Part shown: positions 1 to 9,890 of the stretch, one piece after another
How the letters are laid out: each line of letters begins with the position of its first letter
Numbering within the stretch: position 1 is the stretch's first letter
Source of the DNA: Pilasporangium apinafurcum
Taxonomy: Eukaryota; Oomycota; Peronosporomycetes; Pythiales; Pythiaceae
Direction of reading: 5' to 3'
Length of the DNA stretch: 64,000 nt
Assembly: GCA_001600495.1 (NCBI GenBank)
Contig: BCKE01000026.1
Location: 385,627-449,626, forward strand
The notes under the pieces: generated by a model
Told to the model about the DNA's origin: nothing
The model's input: only the letters and a program-made list of their open reading frames with translations
The model's database searches: none
Translations under genes and position numbers: made by a program

Positions 1-2
1 AG

Positions 3-2246
3 CCTCTCATTGATCCCATCATTCTTGCGAACTGCGGTCACACGTTTTGCAGAGTGTGCATCACCAATTGGATTCAACGAGGCAACAATAGCTGTCCTAA
101 CCGCTGTAGTGGAATAGTTGATGAAAGCTCTTTCGCGACTCCAATGCCATTCTTTATCGACAACCTCAATTCCCTCAAGGTATACTGTCCAGTAAACAAG
201 TGCAAGATAGAAAGAAGACATTTTCAGGCGCATGTTTTGAATTGTCCAAGATATTGCCTTAGAGAATGCGGACAGAAGATTGCGAAGGTAGACGATGAAG
301 CGCACATCACAACTTGCGGTGGTGTAGAAGTGAAGTGTCCACGATGCACATGGGTCGGCAGAAGAGAATATCTTGCTCGTCATACGAAGAGTTGCAATAG
401 TCTACTCGAATACGAGAAACAGCGAAAAACCGAGCTGGAGAAAGAAATTGCGGATAAACTCACTGATCTAGAAGCAAGAGAAGCTATTATCAAGGAAAAA
501 GAGGAACGATTGAAAGAAGAGTTGGTATATGTTGCTGATCGTATCACACTCAATGTTGCAGGAGAGCGATTTTATACCACGAAAAAGACCCTTCTGTCTT
601 GTCCTGACTCACTTTTTTCTCTCCTTGGACAAGAGAACTTCGAGCCAGATGAGAATGAAGAGTATTTCCTAGATCGTGACCCAGAAACGTTTCGAGTTAT
701 TCTAAAGTACCTTCGTTCTGGTGGTCAATTACAATCATTGGAAGAATGTGCACGACTACATAGAGTGACGAGAGAGGAAATCATCATTGAGGCGAAGTAC
801 TATATGATAGAAGACATCCTCAAAGACCTTGGCGTTGCTCATCAAAGTACTACAAAAAAACAACAAAAGACTGTGCAAATAGGGGTGAGGCAACGAGCCC
901 TTGTTTCACAGCAACAATTTTATGATATCCTGAGCCGTCATCCTAAGGGCATTACAGGTCAGTATCAGAAATTGGTGCTTAGCAACTGCGCATTGACTGG
1001 GTTATATATCCCTAGTGGGGATTACAGCTACTCGCAATTCCAAAACTCTGATCTTTCCAACTCCGTCTTCACTGGAGCTTCCAACTTCAACAATGTGAAT
1101 CTAGCTGACAGCAATCTGTCTTACATCGATCTTTCGCATGTAGTTCTCACTGAAGCCAACCTCAGTGGTAGCAATCTCAACGGTGCCAAACTGCCAGACA
1201 ATCTGTCAAATGTGAACTTATCCAACGTTGATCTCTCCAANNNNNNNNNNNNNNNNNNNNNNNNNNNNNNNNNNNNNNNNNNNNNNNNNNNNNNNNNNNN
1301 NNNNNNNNNNNNNNNNNNNNNNNNNNNNNNNNNNNNNNNNNNNNNNNNNNNNNNNNNNNNNNNNNNNNNNNNNNNNNNNNNNNNNNNNNNNNNNNNNNNN
1401 NNNNNNNNNNNNNNNNNNNNNNNNNNNNNNNNNNNNNNNNNNNNNNNNNNNNNNNNNNNNNNNNNNNNNNNNNNNNNNNNNNNNNNNNNNNNNNNNNNNN
1501 NNNNNNNNNNNNNNNNNNNNNNNNNNNNNNNNNNNNNNNNNNNNNNNNNNNNNNNNNNNNNNNNNNNNNNNNNNNNNNNNNNNNNNNNNNNNNNNNNNNN
1601 NNNNNNNNNNNNNNNNNNNNNNNNNNNNNNNNNNNNNNNNNNNNNNNNNNNNNNNNNNNNNNNNNNNNNNNNNNNNNNNNNNNNNNNNNNNNNNNNNNNN
1701 NNNNNNNNNNNNNNNNNNNNNNNNNNNNNNNNNNNNNNNNNNNNNNNNNNNNNNNNNNNNNNNNNNNNNNNNNNNNNNNNNNNNNNNNNNNNNNNNNNNN
1801 NNNNNNNNNNNNNNNNNNNNNNNNNNNNNNNNNNNNNNNNNNNNNNNNNNNNNNNNNNNNNNNNNNNNNNNNNNNNNNNNNNNNNNNNNNNNNNNNNNNN
1901 NNNNNNNNNNNNNNNNNNNNNNNNNNNNNNNNNNNNNNNNNNNNNNNNNNNNNNNNNNNNNNNNNNNNNNNNNNNNNNNNNNNNNNNNNNNNNNNNNNNN
2001 NNNNNNNNNNNNNNNNNNNNNNNNNNNNNNNNNNNNNNNNNNNNNNNNNNNNNNNNNNNNNNNNNNNNNNNNNNNNNNNNNNNNNNNNNNNNNNNNNNNN
2101 NNNNNNNNNNNNNNNNNNNNNNNNNNNNNNNNNNNNNNNNCAGTGGCAGCAACCTCAGTGGCGCCAACCTCAGTGGCAGCAATCTCAACGGTGCCAAACT
2201 GCCAGACAATCTGTCAAATGTGAACTTATCCAACGCTCGCTGGTAG
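3..2246 (+). CDS. RING/TRAF-type zinc finger, BTB (KCTD-type) and pentapeptide-repeat protein, 5' partial
   Basis: The frame is open to the window edge. Its first residues already look like a RING finger (CGHTFCRVCITNW, then CPNRC), so the true start lies upstream. A TRAF-type zinc-finger region follows (Cys/His pairs around bases 230-400), then a charged coiled coil (about 400-530). Next is a T1/KCTD-type BTB domain (about 540-830; motifs ITLNVAG and FLDRDPETF), then pentapeptide repeats of the A(N/D)LSx type from about 970 to the stop. BTB-KCTD proteins commonly act as adaptors for cullin-3 ubiquitin ligases and RING fingers bind E2 enzymes, so a ubiquitylation role is inferred. A 900-base N run interrupts the repeats; the frame is kept only because 900 is divisible by 3. 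Repeat number and integrity are therefore unknown. A decayed paralogue lies near 8.2-8.7 kb. Confidence 0.8.
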   Translation, partial: PLIDPIILANCGHTFCRVCITNWIQRGNNSCPNRCSGIVDESSFATPMPFFIDNLNSLKVYCPVNKCKIERRHFQAHVLNCPRYCLRECGQKIAKVDDEAHITTCGGVEVKCPRCTWVGRREYLARHTKSCNSLLEYEKQRKTELEKEIADKLTDLEAREAIIKEKEERLKEELVYVADRITLNVAGERFYTTKKTLLSCPDSLFSLLGQENFEPDENEEYFLDRDPETFRVILKYLRSGGQLQSLEECARLHRVTREEIIIEAKYYMIEDILKDLGVAHQSTTKKQQKTVQIGVRQRALVSQQQFYDILSRHPKGITGQYQKLVLSNCALTGLYIPSGDYSYSQFQNSDLSNSVFTGASNFNNVNLADSNLSYIDLSHVVLTEANLSGSNLNGAKLPDNLSNVNLSNVDLSXXXXXXXXXXXXXXXXXXXXXXXXXXXXXXXXXXXXXXXXXXXXXXXXXXXXXXXXXXXXXXXXXXXXXXXXXXXXXXXXXXXXXXXXXXXXXXXXXXXXXXXXXXXXXXXXXXXXXXXXXXXXXXXXXXXXXXXXXXXXXXXXXXXXXXXXXXXXXXXXXXXXXXXXXXXXXXXXXXXXXXXXXXXXXXXXXXXXXXXXXXXXXXXXXXXXXXXXXXXXXXXXXXXXXXXXXXXXXXXXXXXXXXXXXXXXXXXXXXXXXXXXXXXXXXXXXXXXXXXXXXXXXXXXXXXXXXXXXXXXXSGSNLSGANLSGSNLNGAKLPDNLSNVNLSNARW
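1155..2235 (+). repeat. 73-bp direct repeat flanking the gap
   Basis: Bases 1155-1227 and 2163-2235 are the same 73 bp with one difference that I see (ggtagc versus ggcagc). They encode the same pentapeptide block (GSNLNGAKLPDNLSNVNLSN). Shorter 15-bp units (gccaacctcagtggc type) precede the second copy at 2141-2175. The repeats are in frame with the coding sequence. Confidence 0.9.
1241..2140. other. assembly gap (900 N) inside pentapeptide repeats
   Basis: This is an unbroken run of N within the repeat part of the first gene. Tandem repeats on both sides explain why the assembly failed here. The round length of 900 suggests an estimated rather than measured gap. Confidence 0.99.
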
Positions 2247-2731
2247 AAACAGTGACACTTCCTTTGATACTTTATTGAGAAATATCTTTTCATCGTACTT
2301 GGCATTCAATTGATAATTCTCTATCTCAGCTAATAAGGCACTTGGATATTGGGCTGGATCGGGTGAGTTTCCAGAGATCTCATAGGTTTTTAACCAATGT
2401 GAATTTATAAATAAAGTTTGATCCTGATTTGCTAGAGTGGCTTCTAAGTTGGCTCGCGCATGCTTCTCATGGATTCACAAACTATATTGTTGTCATCAAT
2501 ACTGAGCCATGAGATCTCCTTTATAAGATCTTGCAGAGTTCAGGAGTCTCTGTCATCACTAGCCGTGATCTATCAGAACCAGCGCAAGATCTGGCAATGA
2601 AGGGTAACTACATTATTCTGATGAACTATGATATTATGATTCCCAAGAGTCCTATCGTAGCTGTCTTCAGCTGCACGGAAATTCCTACAAGATATATGAA
2701 GTATATCAATCGCAAGTTGACAACACTGTAG
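2226..2731. other. intergenic stretch with two unexplained open frames
   Basis: Between the first gene and the AAA gene I find no recognisable gene. On the minus strand, bases 2474-2226 are open for 82 codons without an ATG, with ordinary-looking composition (for example TLANQDQTLFINSHWLKTY). This frame overlaps the end of the first gene. On the plus strand, 2531-2731 is open for 66 codons (for example GNYIILMNYDIMIPKSPIVA). Either could be a remnant of a decayed gene or chance. I recognise no family. Confidence 0.25.
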
Positions 2732-2873
2732 TGCCTACAAGACTATCTCAAAGCTAGATCAAGCGAGCTTGAGTCACCTCCGAAGAGCTTCCGCAGACCT
2801 ATTCCAAGCCTTCAGAAGTATGCAAAAAAACGCTCGTAGAAGTGAAAAAGGTCCGTTTTTTCTGTCTTCATTC

Positions 2874-5800
2874 CTAGGTGAAACTGTAGTAGTGACTCCC
2901 ACCTGCACATTGATACCTATTGCCCCCGATATTAATCCATGAATAGCCTGCCTCACATTGCCCCATTGTTCTCAGCTGTTGTTGTCGACGCTCCTCTTCT
3001 GCAGCCTTCCGCCTCATTTCTTCAGCTTGTCTCTGTAGTTCCTCCATTTTCTTTCTCGTTTCTTCTGCTTCACGTTGACGTTTCTCTTTGAGTAGACGTT
3101 CAATTTCACGTTGCTCTGCTGCCAATCGATCTTCATGCTCTTTTAATTTCTTCGCCTCTTCTTCAGCTATCTGTTTCCAATACTGCAAGTTTTCCCAAAC
3201 GGCATCACTTATCCCAGGGTCTCTTCCCGCAGGACCCTCACAGGACTCTGGAGGAAGCTCCTCTTCGGTAAGTTCCTCGATGTGGACGGTGTGCTGCTCG
3301 GTCGATTGAGTGACAAGTGGTACTGGTGCCATCAAAAGGTCTTGCCCCAGTTCTTCTCCAGACTCGTCGGATAATGTATTGAGGCTCGACACAGCCATCA
3401 ATTTGTCAGCTTCTAACCTCGCTTGGAGAAACTCACTCAAGCATTTCACTACGAGGGTCATGGACATCTGTATAACCACTCCAATCTCAATAGGCTTCTG
3501 TGTAGTCGTGTACTCATCGATAACACTGTCGATAACTTTCCTTGCCAAAAGCTCAACATCCCTTGCGTTACCCCAATTATCTATCTTTATCAGCTTGAAG
3601 AAGTAATCCTCCAGTGTGCTACGGTTAATGTCTCGAATTTCATATCCCTTTGACTTCAGCCGCTTACAAAGGACGTCCACACATTCATTTGGAGTAAGAT
3701 CGTGAAAGGGTAACACAACAGAAAATCTGCTTGGAAGTCCAGGGTTGATTCGCACAAGGCTCTCTAGCTCACGTGGATAGCCCGCTAAAATTACAACCAG
3801 CTTCCTCTTGAATGTATCCTCTGTCATCATCTGACAGATTTCATTGAGCGTTTCTCTACCAAATTGGCTTTCTCCCAAACGATAAGCTTCATCAATAAAA
3901 AGGACAGAACCCAATGACTTCTTAAAGAGCTCCCGGGTATCCTTTGCGCTGTTACCCACATAGCGGCTCACGAGATCAGACGCAGATGCTTCTACGATTT
4001 CATTCGAGGATAGTAATCCCAGGTTGTAAAAGAAATCTCCCATACGCCTTGCCACGGTAGTTTTGCCAGTACCTGGGGATCCCTGGAAGCGAAAAGCCAT
4101 GTCAACGTTCTCAAATTTGTCAGCCCCACCTTTTTTAGCATTAAATGCAACGCTATTCTGATACTTCTGCAACTGCGTCACGATCGTCTCACATCCAGTC
4201 AAATCCGCAAACAGCTCTCGCACATCAAATTCGGAGGACCCGGGAGCGGTCCATTGAGGATCAAAGTCTTCTGGAAGGAGCTCTCGATTAGAAACACGGT
4301 CTATTGATGAGTGATGTTGCAGTCTCGCTTGCCGCTTGAGTTCCGCACGGGATAAGAGATTATTTACCGACCCACCATTGCGAAAATTAGGACGCCGTTT
4401 CTCCTTCTCTAGTACTTCGATTGCTGCGAACTGAGCGTCCAGCGCGCATATCATATTCATCTCTGACACCTTCAGGTTAAGAATCTGCCAGAGCTCATCT
4501 TTTGAGTAGTCGGCGAAGTGGAAAGCATCATCAGGGTTGAATCGACCTTTGAGTCCCGGATTTGACTTATCCACTAGCTCACGCATCTGATCCTCATAGC
4601 CCAGCATCAGCACACATCTATCATCTCCTGGCAAGTTTTGGACCTCAGCTACGATTGTACTGATTACTTCTTCACAGTAAGGGTTCTTTGGGTTTTCACC
4701 GGGATAGAGACCATATGCCTCATCAATCACAAGTACTTTGCCTTTTGTAGCTGCGAGGATGCGGTTGGTATTCTTGAGTGACTCTCCTACTGCAGACCCG
4801 ATAAAGTCGCTTGGATTCTTGAGAACTACCTCTCCGTTCGTAAGCAAACCCAACTCCTTCAGGACTTTGCCATAAAGTCCAGCCACAGTCGTCTTCCCCG
4901 TGCCTGGATTGCCCAGAAAGAGTCTGTTCAATGTCACGAACCGCGGATCCTGTCCCAGAAGTTCACGTTCGTAATTGTCATCGACAACCTGAAAAAGTGC
5001 GCGGACAGTTTCCTTCACTTGATCCAACCCTATCATGTTCTGAAGCTTCTTCCAAGCACTACTTGTTTTTAAGACATTCTCTGGTCGTGGGCCAAGGATA
5101 TCCTCTTGCGAAAACAATAGGACGTCCACGTTTGGTACTTTCTCTCTTCTCTCTCGAGACACTCTGGCCGCTTGTCGCTCGCGAATACGTTGCCACTCGT
5201 TTTGGATAGCACCAGCATTACCAAAGCCTCGAGTGCCTCGTCCACGGCCAACTCTCTTCGTTATTGTCCACAACGAGCACTTCGGTTGACCTCTGTCAGT
5301 TCCACCCTGAATATTCGGTTTCGTGTTGCCTGTGAATGTTTTATCCACGACAGCAACAAGGATATCGAAGAGCTCTTCGTCCTTGTAGTCGGCGAAGTTG
5401 AAGACGTACGGAAATCGTCTGGGGAAGCCTTCATTAAACGCAATAAGCTTTTCGATTTCGTCTTGATATCCAGCAAAGGCAACAACAAGCTTTCCGACGC
5501 GATTTTCCATCTCCGTTAGCAAGTAGTTAAGAATTCTTCGTCCATTGAGTTCTCTGTCAGGATCGAGTTGGTAAGCTTCATCTACAAAGAGAACGCCACC
5601 TCCCTTCTGCTCAATACCGTCTAACAGCTTCTTGAGACCGTCAACTCCTTCGTGAACAAGTTTTGAGCCACTGGTCTCCACAAATTCATTCCCCTTCAGT
5701 ACATGGAGATCGACGAGAAATTTTCCATAATGACGAGCGACAGTGGTTTTACCTGTTCCTGGATTGCCACACAGCAGTACACCATAGCGTTTGTCATCCA

Positions 5801-7754
5801 TACGTGCACATTGCTCAATGGCAGTCTGCATGGTGAAATAGATGTCCAAGAACTTCTCTTTCACCGAATCGAGGCCCGTCATGTTCATGAGGCCATCAAG
5901 ACCACTATTTTGTACTGAGGAGTCACGCTTCACTGATTCCCATTGTTCTTTAGGCGTCTCCAACATGTTGCGGATACTTGGTGGCTTCATATTCGTGGCA
6001 TGGCTCACAGCACAAGGTAAATAGAATTCTGTATTGTCCCGGACCATAAACATTAGATCTTTGTTGAAAGGTGCTTCCCGCTGGCAGAGTAGCTGAAGTC
6101 CACAAGTGAAGGATAATAATCTATCATCGTCAGAGATACTGTCGCTCGAAAGCAAACAGCAGACTAAGTGGAGGATAAAACAGTGGCCATCATAGTCAGC
6201 AACTCCACTTTTCTTGAGGTCAGTAGCATGTCTTTGCAGAAGTGGGCTACTTGTGCAAGACGTGTCTTTCAAGAGCCATGCACACAAGAGAAGCAATAAT
6301 TCCGCGTCAGCTTTGAGTTTTTTATCCGTCGATCCACATAAGCTTTTGAAAAAAGGGTAGGCTCCACTTTTGTCATTAGGAAGCATGGAGAGTCCATTTT
6401 TCAGTTCCACTGGAATCGAACTTTGGAGTAACTGTATTTTCGCTGGAGGTTTCTTCCAAAAGAGCCGAAATATGTTTGTCCAGCTGTCGCCATCGTCATC
6501 TGCTACGAGATTTACTAGCTGGCCTAGCTCAACATTGCCGTTCTGCAGTGTGGATACTATCTGTCGCTGGTTTTTTGAAGCTCTACGACGGAGCTCTTCG
6601 CATTTCTGTTGGTATATTCGTTCTTCTTCTTGCTGCTGTTGCTTCAGATTCTCTTGTTCAAGAAAATCCCACACGGATGGCAATGCTGCCAGACTAATTC
6701 GTAAATCCTCAGCGTATTTCTTTGTATTACCCATTCCAGTGTCTTGCAAACGCAAAAGTAGTGCATGAACCCCAGCATCCCATACTAACTGCTTAATGCT
6801 GTGATCGTCGCCTTCACAAAGATTTAACAGTGTTCCAACAGCATACTCTTGCGCCAAAGGCGATCCAGAACTCAAGACATCAATTAGAGGCTTCACACCG
6901 AGTTCATTCGCTATCGCAAGCTTCATCAATTCGTTTTCGTGAGCGATGTTCATGAGTGCTCCAGCAGCAGTTTCGACTTCGCCTGATGTCCCATCTTGAA
7001 GACGATCAAGGAGTAAAGATATGCCATTTCCTTCGGAAATTTTCACTCTATTTGCGCTGTTAAGGGAGAGTCTCCCTAGAGCGAGTGCTCCTTGTAACAT
7101 GACGCTAGTAGAGCCATACTCTAAAGCTGTCAGCAGAGGTTTGATGCCGCCAGCTTCTCCAACGAGGAAGCTGTAATGTGTGTCTGTTGCCAAGTTGGCT
7201 AAAATCCCAGACATGGCCTCTCTCATCTCTAAATACAACATAGCCTGGAGAACTTCAGGGATTCCTCCTGAATCCACAATCGCCTTGCAACAGTAGTCCT
7301 CAAATGACAGATTCCACAAAGCAACAGCTGCCTCGGGGCTTCCTTTAGAAAGAGCGAACAAGAGCCATGGGACTCCACCACTGGCCGCCATCTTGTTCCG
7401 GTTTGATTGGTGGAAAGAAAGCTCCTTCAAGGCTCCAACAGCAGCTACAGAGTAGTCGTCCGTGTTTGCTGACTGTGAAACCGATAGGAGACTGACAAGC
7501 AGCGGAATCCCATCAGCAGCGGCTACAGCTTCACTGAAAAGAGGATCACCGAGAGCTCTAACCCCGATGTCTCTTGCAGCTTTCTCTCTAACCTCTCTGG
7601 TTCCCGTTCGAAGAACATTGACAAGATGAAGGGCGTCTGATGGTGGAGCACTTGGTAGCCCAGGTCGTTGAGGCATTATGGGTGAATATGGTGGTTGCAC
7701 ATGGGGTCCATTTGTCGAAAAAGGCTCAAGCGGCTCAGTATTACTTCTAACCAT
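2874..7754 (-). CDS. armadillo-repeat protein with three CbxX/CfxQ-type AAA+ ATPase domains
   Basis: The product is 1626 residues counted from the first ATG at 7754. ARM-like repeats fill roughly residues 40-360. Three AAA+ modules of the CbxX/CfxQ (SpoVK-like) family follow. Their Walker A motifs GNPGTGKTT, GNPGTGKTT and GSPGTGKTT lie near residues 660, 945 and 1225. The Walker B motifs are LFVDEAYQL, LVIDEAYGL and LFIDEAYRL, and arginine-finger regions read GFPRRF, GLKGRF and GLPSRF. All three modules look competent. The C-terminus has a Glu/Arg-rich coiled coil (about 1530-1600) and then a short Cys/Gly/His tail (CEAGYSW, then CAGGSHYY). Bacterial relatives are ring-forming chaperone or remodelling ATPases such as the Rubisco activase CbbX. 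The substrate here is unknown; ARM repeats usually bind proteins. The frame is uninterrupted and no intron is needed. Confidence 0.85.
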   Translation of the reverse strand: MVRSNTEPLEPFSTNGPHVQPPYSPIMPQRPGLPSAPPSDALHLVNVLRTGTREVREKAARDIGVRALGDPLFSEAVAAADGIPLLVSLLSVSQSANTDDYSVAAVGALKELSFHQSNRNKMAASGGVPWLLFALSKGSPEAAVALWNLSFEDYCCKAIVDSGGIPEVLQAMLYLEMREAMSGILANLATDTHYSFLVGEAGGIKPLLTALEYGSTSVMLQGALALGRLSLNSANRVKISEGNGISLLLDRLQDGTSGEVETAAGALMNIAHENELMKLAIANELGVKPLIDVLSSGSPLAQEYAVGTLLNLCEGDDHSIKQLVWDAGVHALLLRLQDTGMGNTKKYAEDLRISLAALPSVWDFLEQENLKQQQQEEERIYQQKCEELRRRASKNQRQIVSTLQNGNVELGQLVNLVADDDGDSWTNIFRLFWKKPPAKIQLLQSSIPVELKNGLSMLPNDKSGAYPFFKSLCGSTDKKLKADAELLLLLCAWLLKDTSCTSSPLLQRHATDLKKSGVADYDGHCFILHLVCCLLSSDSISDDDRLLSFTCGLQLLCQREAPFNKDLMFMVRDNTEFYLPCAVSHATNMKPPSIRNMLETPKEQWESVKRDSSVQNSGLDGLMNMTGLDSVKEKFLDIYFTMQTAIEQCARMDDKRYGVLLCGNPGTGKTTVARHYGKFLVDLHVLKGNEFVETSGSKLVHEGVDGLKKLLDGIEQKGGGVLFVDEAYQLDPDRELNGRRILNYLLTEMENRVGKLVVAFAGYQDEIEKLIAFNEGFPRRFPYVFNFADYKDEELFDILVAVVDKTFTGNTKPNIQGGTDRGQPKCSLWTITKRVGRGRGTRGFGNAGAIQNEWQRIRERQAARVSRERREKVPNVDVLLFSQEDILGPRPENVLKTSSAWKKLQNMIGLDQVKETVRALFQVVDDNYERELLGQDPRFVTLNRLFLGNPGTGKTTVAGLYGKVLKELGLLTNGEVVLKNPSDFIGSAVGESLKNTNRILAATKGKVLVIDEAYGLYPGENPKNPYCEEVISTIVAEVQNLPGDDRCVLMLGYEDQMRELVDKSNPGLKGRFNPDDAFHFADYSKDELWQILNLKVSEMNMICALDAQFAAIEVLEKEKRRPNFRNGGSVNNLLSRAELKRQARLQHHSSIDRVSNRELLPEDFDPQWTAPGSSEFDVRELFADLTGCETIVTQLQKYQNSVAFNAKKGGADKFENVDMAFRFQGSPGTGKTTVARRMGDFFYNLGLLSSNEIVEASASDLVSRYVGNSAKDTRELFKKSLGSVLFIDEAYRLGESQFGRETLNEICQMMTEDTFKRKLVVILAGYPRELESLVRINPGLPSRFSVVLPFHDLTPNECVDVLCKRLKSKGYEIRDINRSTLEDYFFKLIKIDNWGNARDVELLARKVIDSVIDEYTTTQKPIEIGVVIQMSMTLVVKCLSEFLQARLEADKLMAVSSLNTLSDESGEELGQDLLMAPVPLVTQSTEQHTVHIEELTEEELPPESCEGPAGRDPGISDAVWENLQYWKQIAEEEAKKLKEHEDRLAAEQREIERLLKEKRQREAEETRKKMEELQRQAEEMRRKAAEEERRQQQLRTMGQCEAGYSWINIGGNRYQCAGGSHYYSFT

Positions 7755-8151
7755 CGTTGTCGTGAGCAGGGTCCATGAGCCCTTCAGGCGGTTCCTACGC
7801 AAAATTAAATTCCACTTTGCTCAAATTCTCGAAATAGAAACGCTAATAATTGGAAGTAGTGTGCGCTGGTGCAGTGATAGCGTAGAACAATAGTGGTTTC
7901 AGTAGTTTCAGATTTCGGCCATGCTTGAAAATATGTAGGTTAGTGTAAGGTCCTATTATTGATGATTGTACTGCATTATTAGAGTCACAACACACAAACA
8001 GCATTTAACCGTTTGGTTTCTCCTGTATGAAAGCCTTATTCTTAGGACGACGTTAGTTTCCAACGACAGCTTTGTGATCTTTTACGTTGGGGCTGTGGAG
8101 GAAATGGTGACATTTATTTTTTTTCGTAGCACTAGTTCCTTCAGCTGTAGG

Positions 8152-8725
8152 GACATCAGCCAATGCAGCAGCAAGTCATCAAGAAGAACTAGAACAGTTC
8201 GACTGCGTGGATCCAATCGCTCGCATTGCATCAGATTACGTTTGCTATCTATCGCGTGCCACTTCTTAACGCCGTCCTTCGTGTTGATTGTGGACATGTA
8301 TTCTGCAAGCCATCCATAACGTTCCCGCCTAACATCCACAAGGAATATCCAATATGTAGAGATCCGGCGGATCTTGGCTCATTTGTATCTCCGCCAGCAT
8401 ACTTAAGAGACAAATTGGAGACACTCGTAGTGTACTGTCCCCTGAGCAAGTAAGTCGAACGCCAACATCTCAAGGATCGTATCCCAAAGTGTCCGCGTCC
8501 TTGCCCTTGTGGCTATAGTGAGCGTGTGGCACAAGTCGACGACGAAGCCCATATTGTTGCATGTGATGGAATTATTGGAAGCTGTCCGTGGGTAGAGTTA
8601 TTCTGCAGCTGGTCGGCAGGAGAAATCGGCTCGAGACTCACGTTCAAGACTGTAGAAAGAGATTATTGGAGATGATTCTGGAGAAGCTCATTATGACTGT
8701 CAATGATCTAAAGAAATCCAGAAAG
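8152..8725 (+). pseudogene. decayed paralogue of the RING/TRAF-finger gene at the window start
   Basis: Broken frames match the 5' half of the first gene in order. A RING remnant (PLLNAVLRVDCGHVFCKPSIT, compare PLIDPIILANCGHTFCRVCIT) is followed by VYCPLSK, then a stop codon (taa, about 8452) where the intact gene has Cys. The frame then continues VERQHLKDRIPKCPRPC and VAQVDDEAHIVAC, matching IERRHFQAHVLNCPRYC and IAKVDDEAHITTC. There is a frameshift before the RING remnant (near 8255) and another after about 8600. I see no BTB or pentapeptide part downstream. I am confident this is a relic and not a spliced gene, because the stop replaces a conserved cysteine with no splice sites around it. 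Confidence 0.75.
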
Positions 8726-9793
8726 AGAAGTGGGCAGTATTGAATACGAAAAACAAGAAACAAAAGCAAAAAAAGGTTTCAAGCCATTGCTCTAATCACC
8801 CCTCAACTAAAAATTATCTGAAACTCGTAAGAAATCGAACCCCGTGAAAGAATCCCAGAAAAACTCGAATTAAGTGATCGTGTGTATCATTGAAAACGTG
8901 ACGTAACAAACCATGTTGTTCCTGAGACGATAAAAATAATTTTATCCACCACGCTGCAAGATTATGTCATAATCGAAAACCTCAGAACGTTTGACGCTGA
9001 AACTGCTAGATGCAGCTGCAGCTTGGGGTCGTGATGGGTACGAAAATGAATGTCTACAGCTCAGAAAAGTGAGTGGTGGTGACTGAGCACGTGCATGACG
9101 TCAACATCATCTTATTTGTACTCAAGGTGTTGGCGTATATTACGACAAATTAATATGGCAATAAGGTTTAATTCTTATCCATGCTGAAGTAAAAGGTCTA
9201 CTTTGACATACCAATATTCCTTGATTCGTACTGCTTTAGCTCACTGGAGATACGAAAAAGTAGTGGGGGAGCTTGGTCTTGTTGAAGTCATCATACTTGC
9301 TGTTGGTTTTTATTAAACAACTAACGCCAAACGTGATCAACATTCATACAAAAGAGAGGAGATGGTCAGCTCAAGGATCATTGCACAAAGAATATTCGTG
9401 GAGTATTGTAATGGCTGCGCATGTAAATAGCCAATTTTGTCGCCGTCACCCAACAATATTAGCTAGGTCTAGAATGTCTTGAAGGGTATTAAGAGATACT
9501 TTAAAAGAAGGAATGCCTGTTTGTAGATAGAAACGTTGATTTTGCTGAGGTTAAATGGCATGTTCGGCATTCTGTCACGATCGTCGTCACGTAATCAGCT
9601 CTATTTTGTCAGCGTAATACAAACTGCCGCAATGGGAAGTGGATCGTGCAGCGAGTCTTCATAAGTCTCTTCATGAGTCTCCTCATAATCATTTCCCTGG
9701 TATATGATTGCGACAAACGCGGCTTTTCTTTTTTGTCCATCACCATCTGTGATATTATTGGTTAAAATTCTTCCTAAATGTGCGTAATCACGC
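8726..9793. other. gene-free stretch
   Basis: I see no supported gene here. The first part may be further decayed 3' sequence of the pseudogene. The last 100-250 bp form the promoter region of membrane-protein gene A. Confidence 0.5.
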
Positions 9794-9805
9794 TCTGATT
9801 GGTGG
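9794..9805 (+). promoter_or_regulatory. CCAAT-box-like motif shared by the three membrane-protein genes
   Basis: TCTGATTGGTGG lies about 90 bp upstream of the ATG of gene A. The same string is found upstream of gene B (15103-15114), and TCTGATTGGTG lies upstream of gene C (rc of 23792-23802). The core ATTGG is the inverted CCAAT box bound by NF-Y-type factors. Function is inferred from conservation among the paralogues only. Confidence 0.5.
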
Positions 9806-9890
9806 AGAAAATATAAGAACCCTTCTGACTTCATTTTTCCCTTCTCTTCCGCAATTATGAGCCAATTTCAACACTTTTGCTTGACCACCA

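Noticed and set aside
1121-2305. 394-codon minus-strand frame across the N gap
   Set aside because: It is the antisense of the pentapeptide repeats (repetitive LAPLRLLPLRL) and two thirds of it is N.
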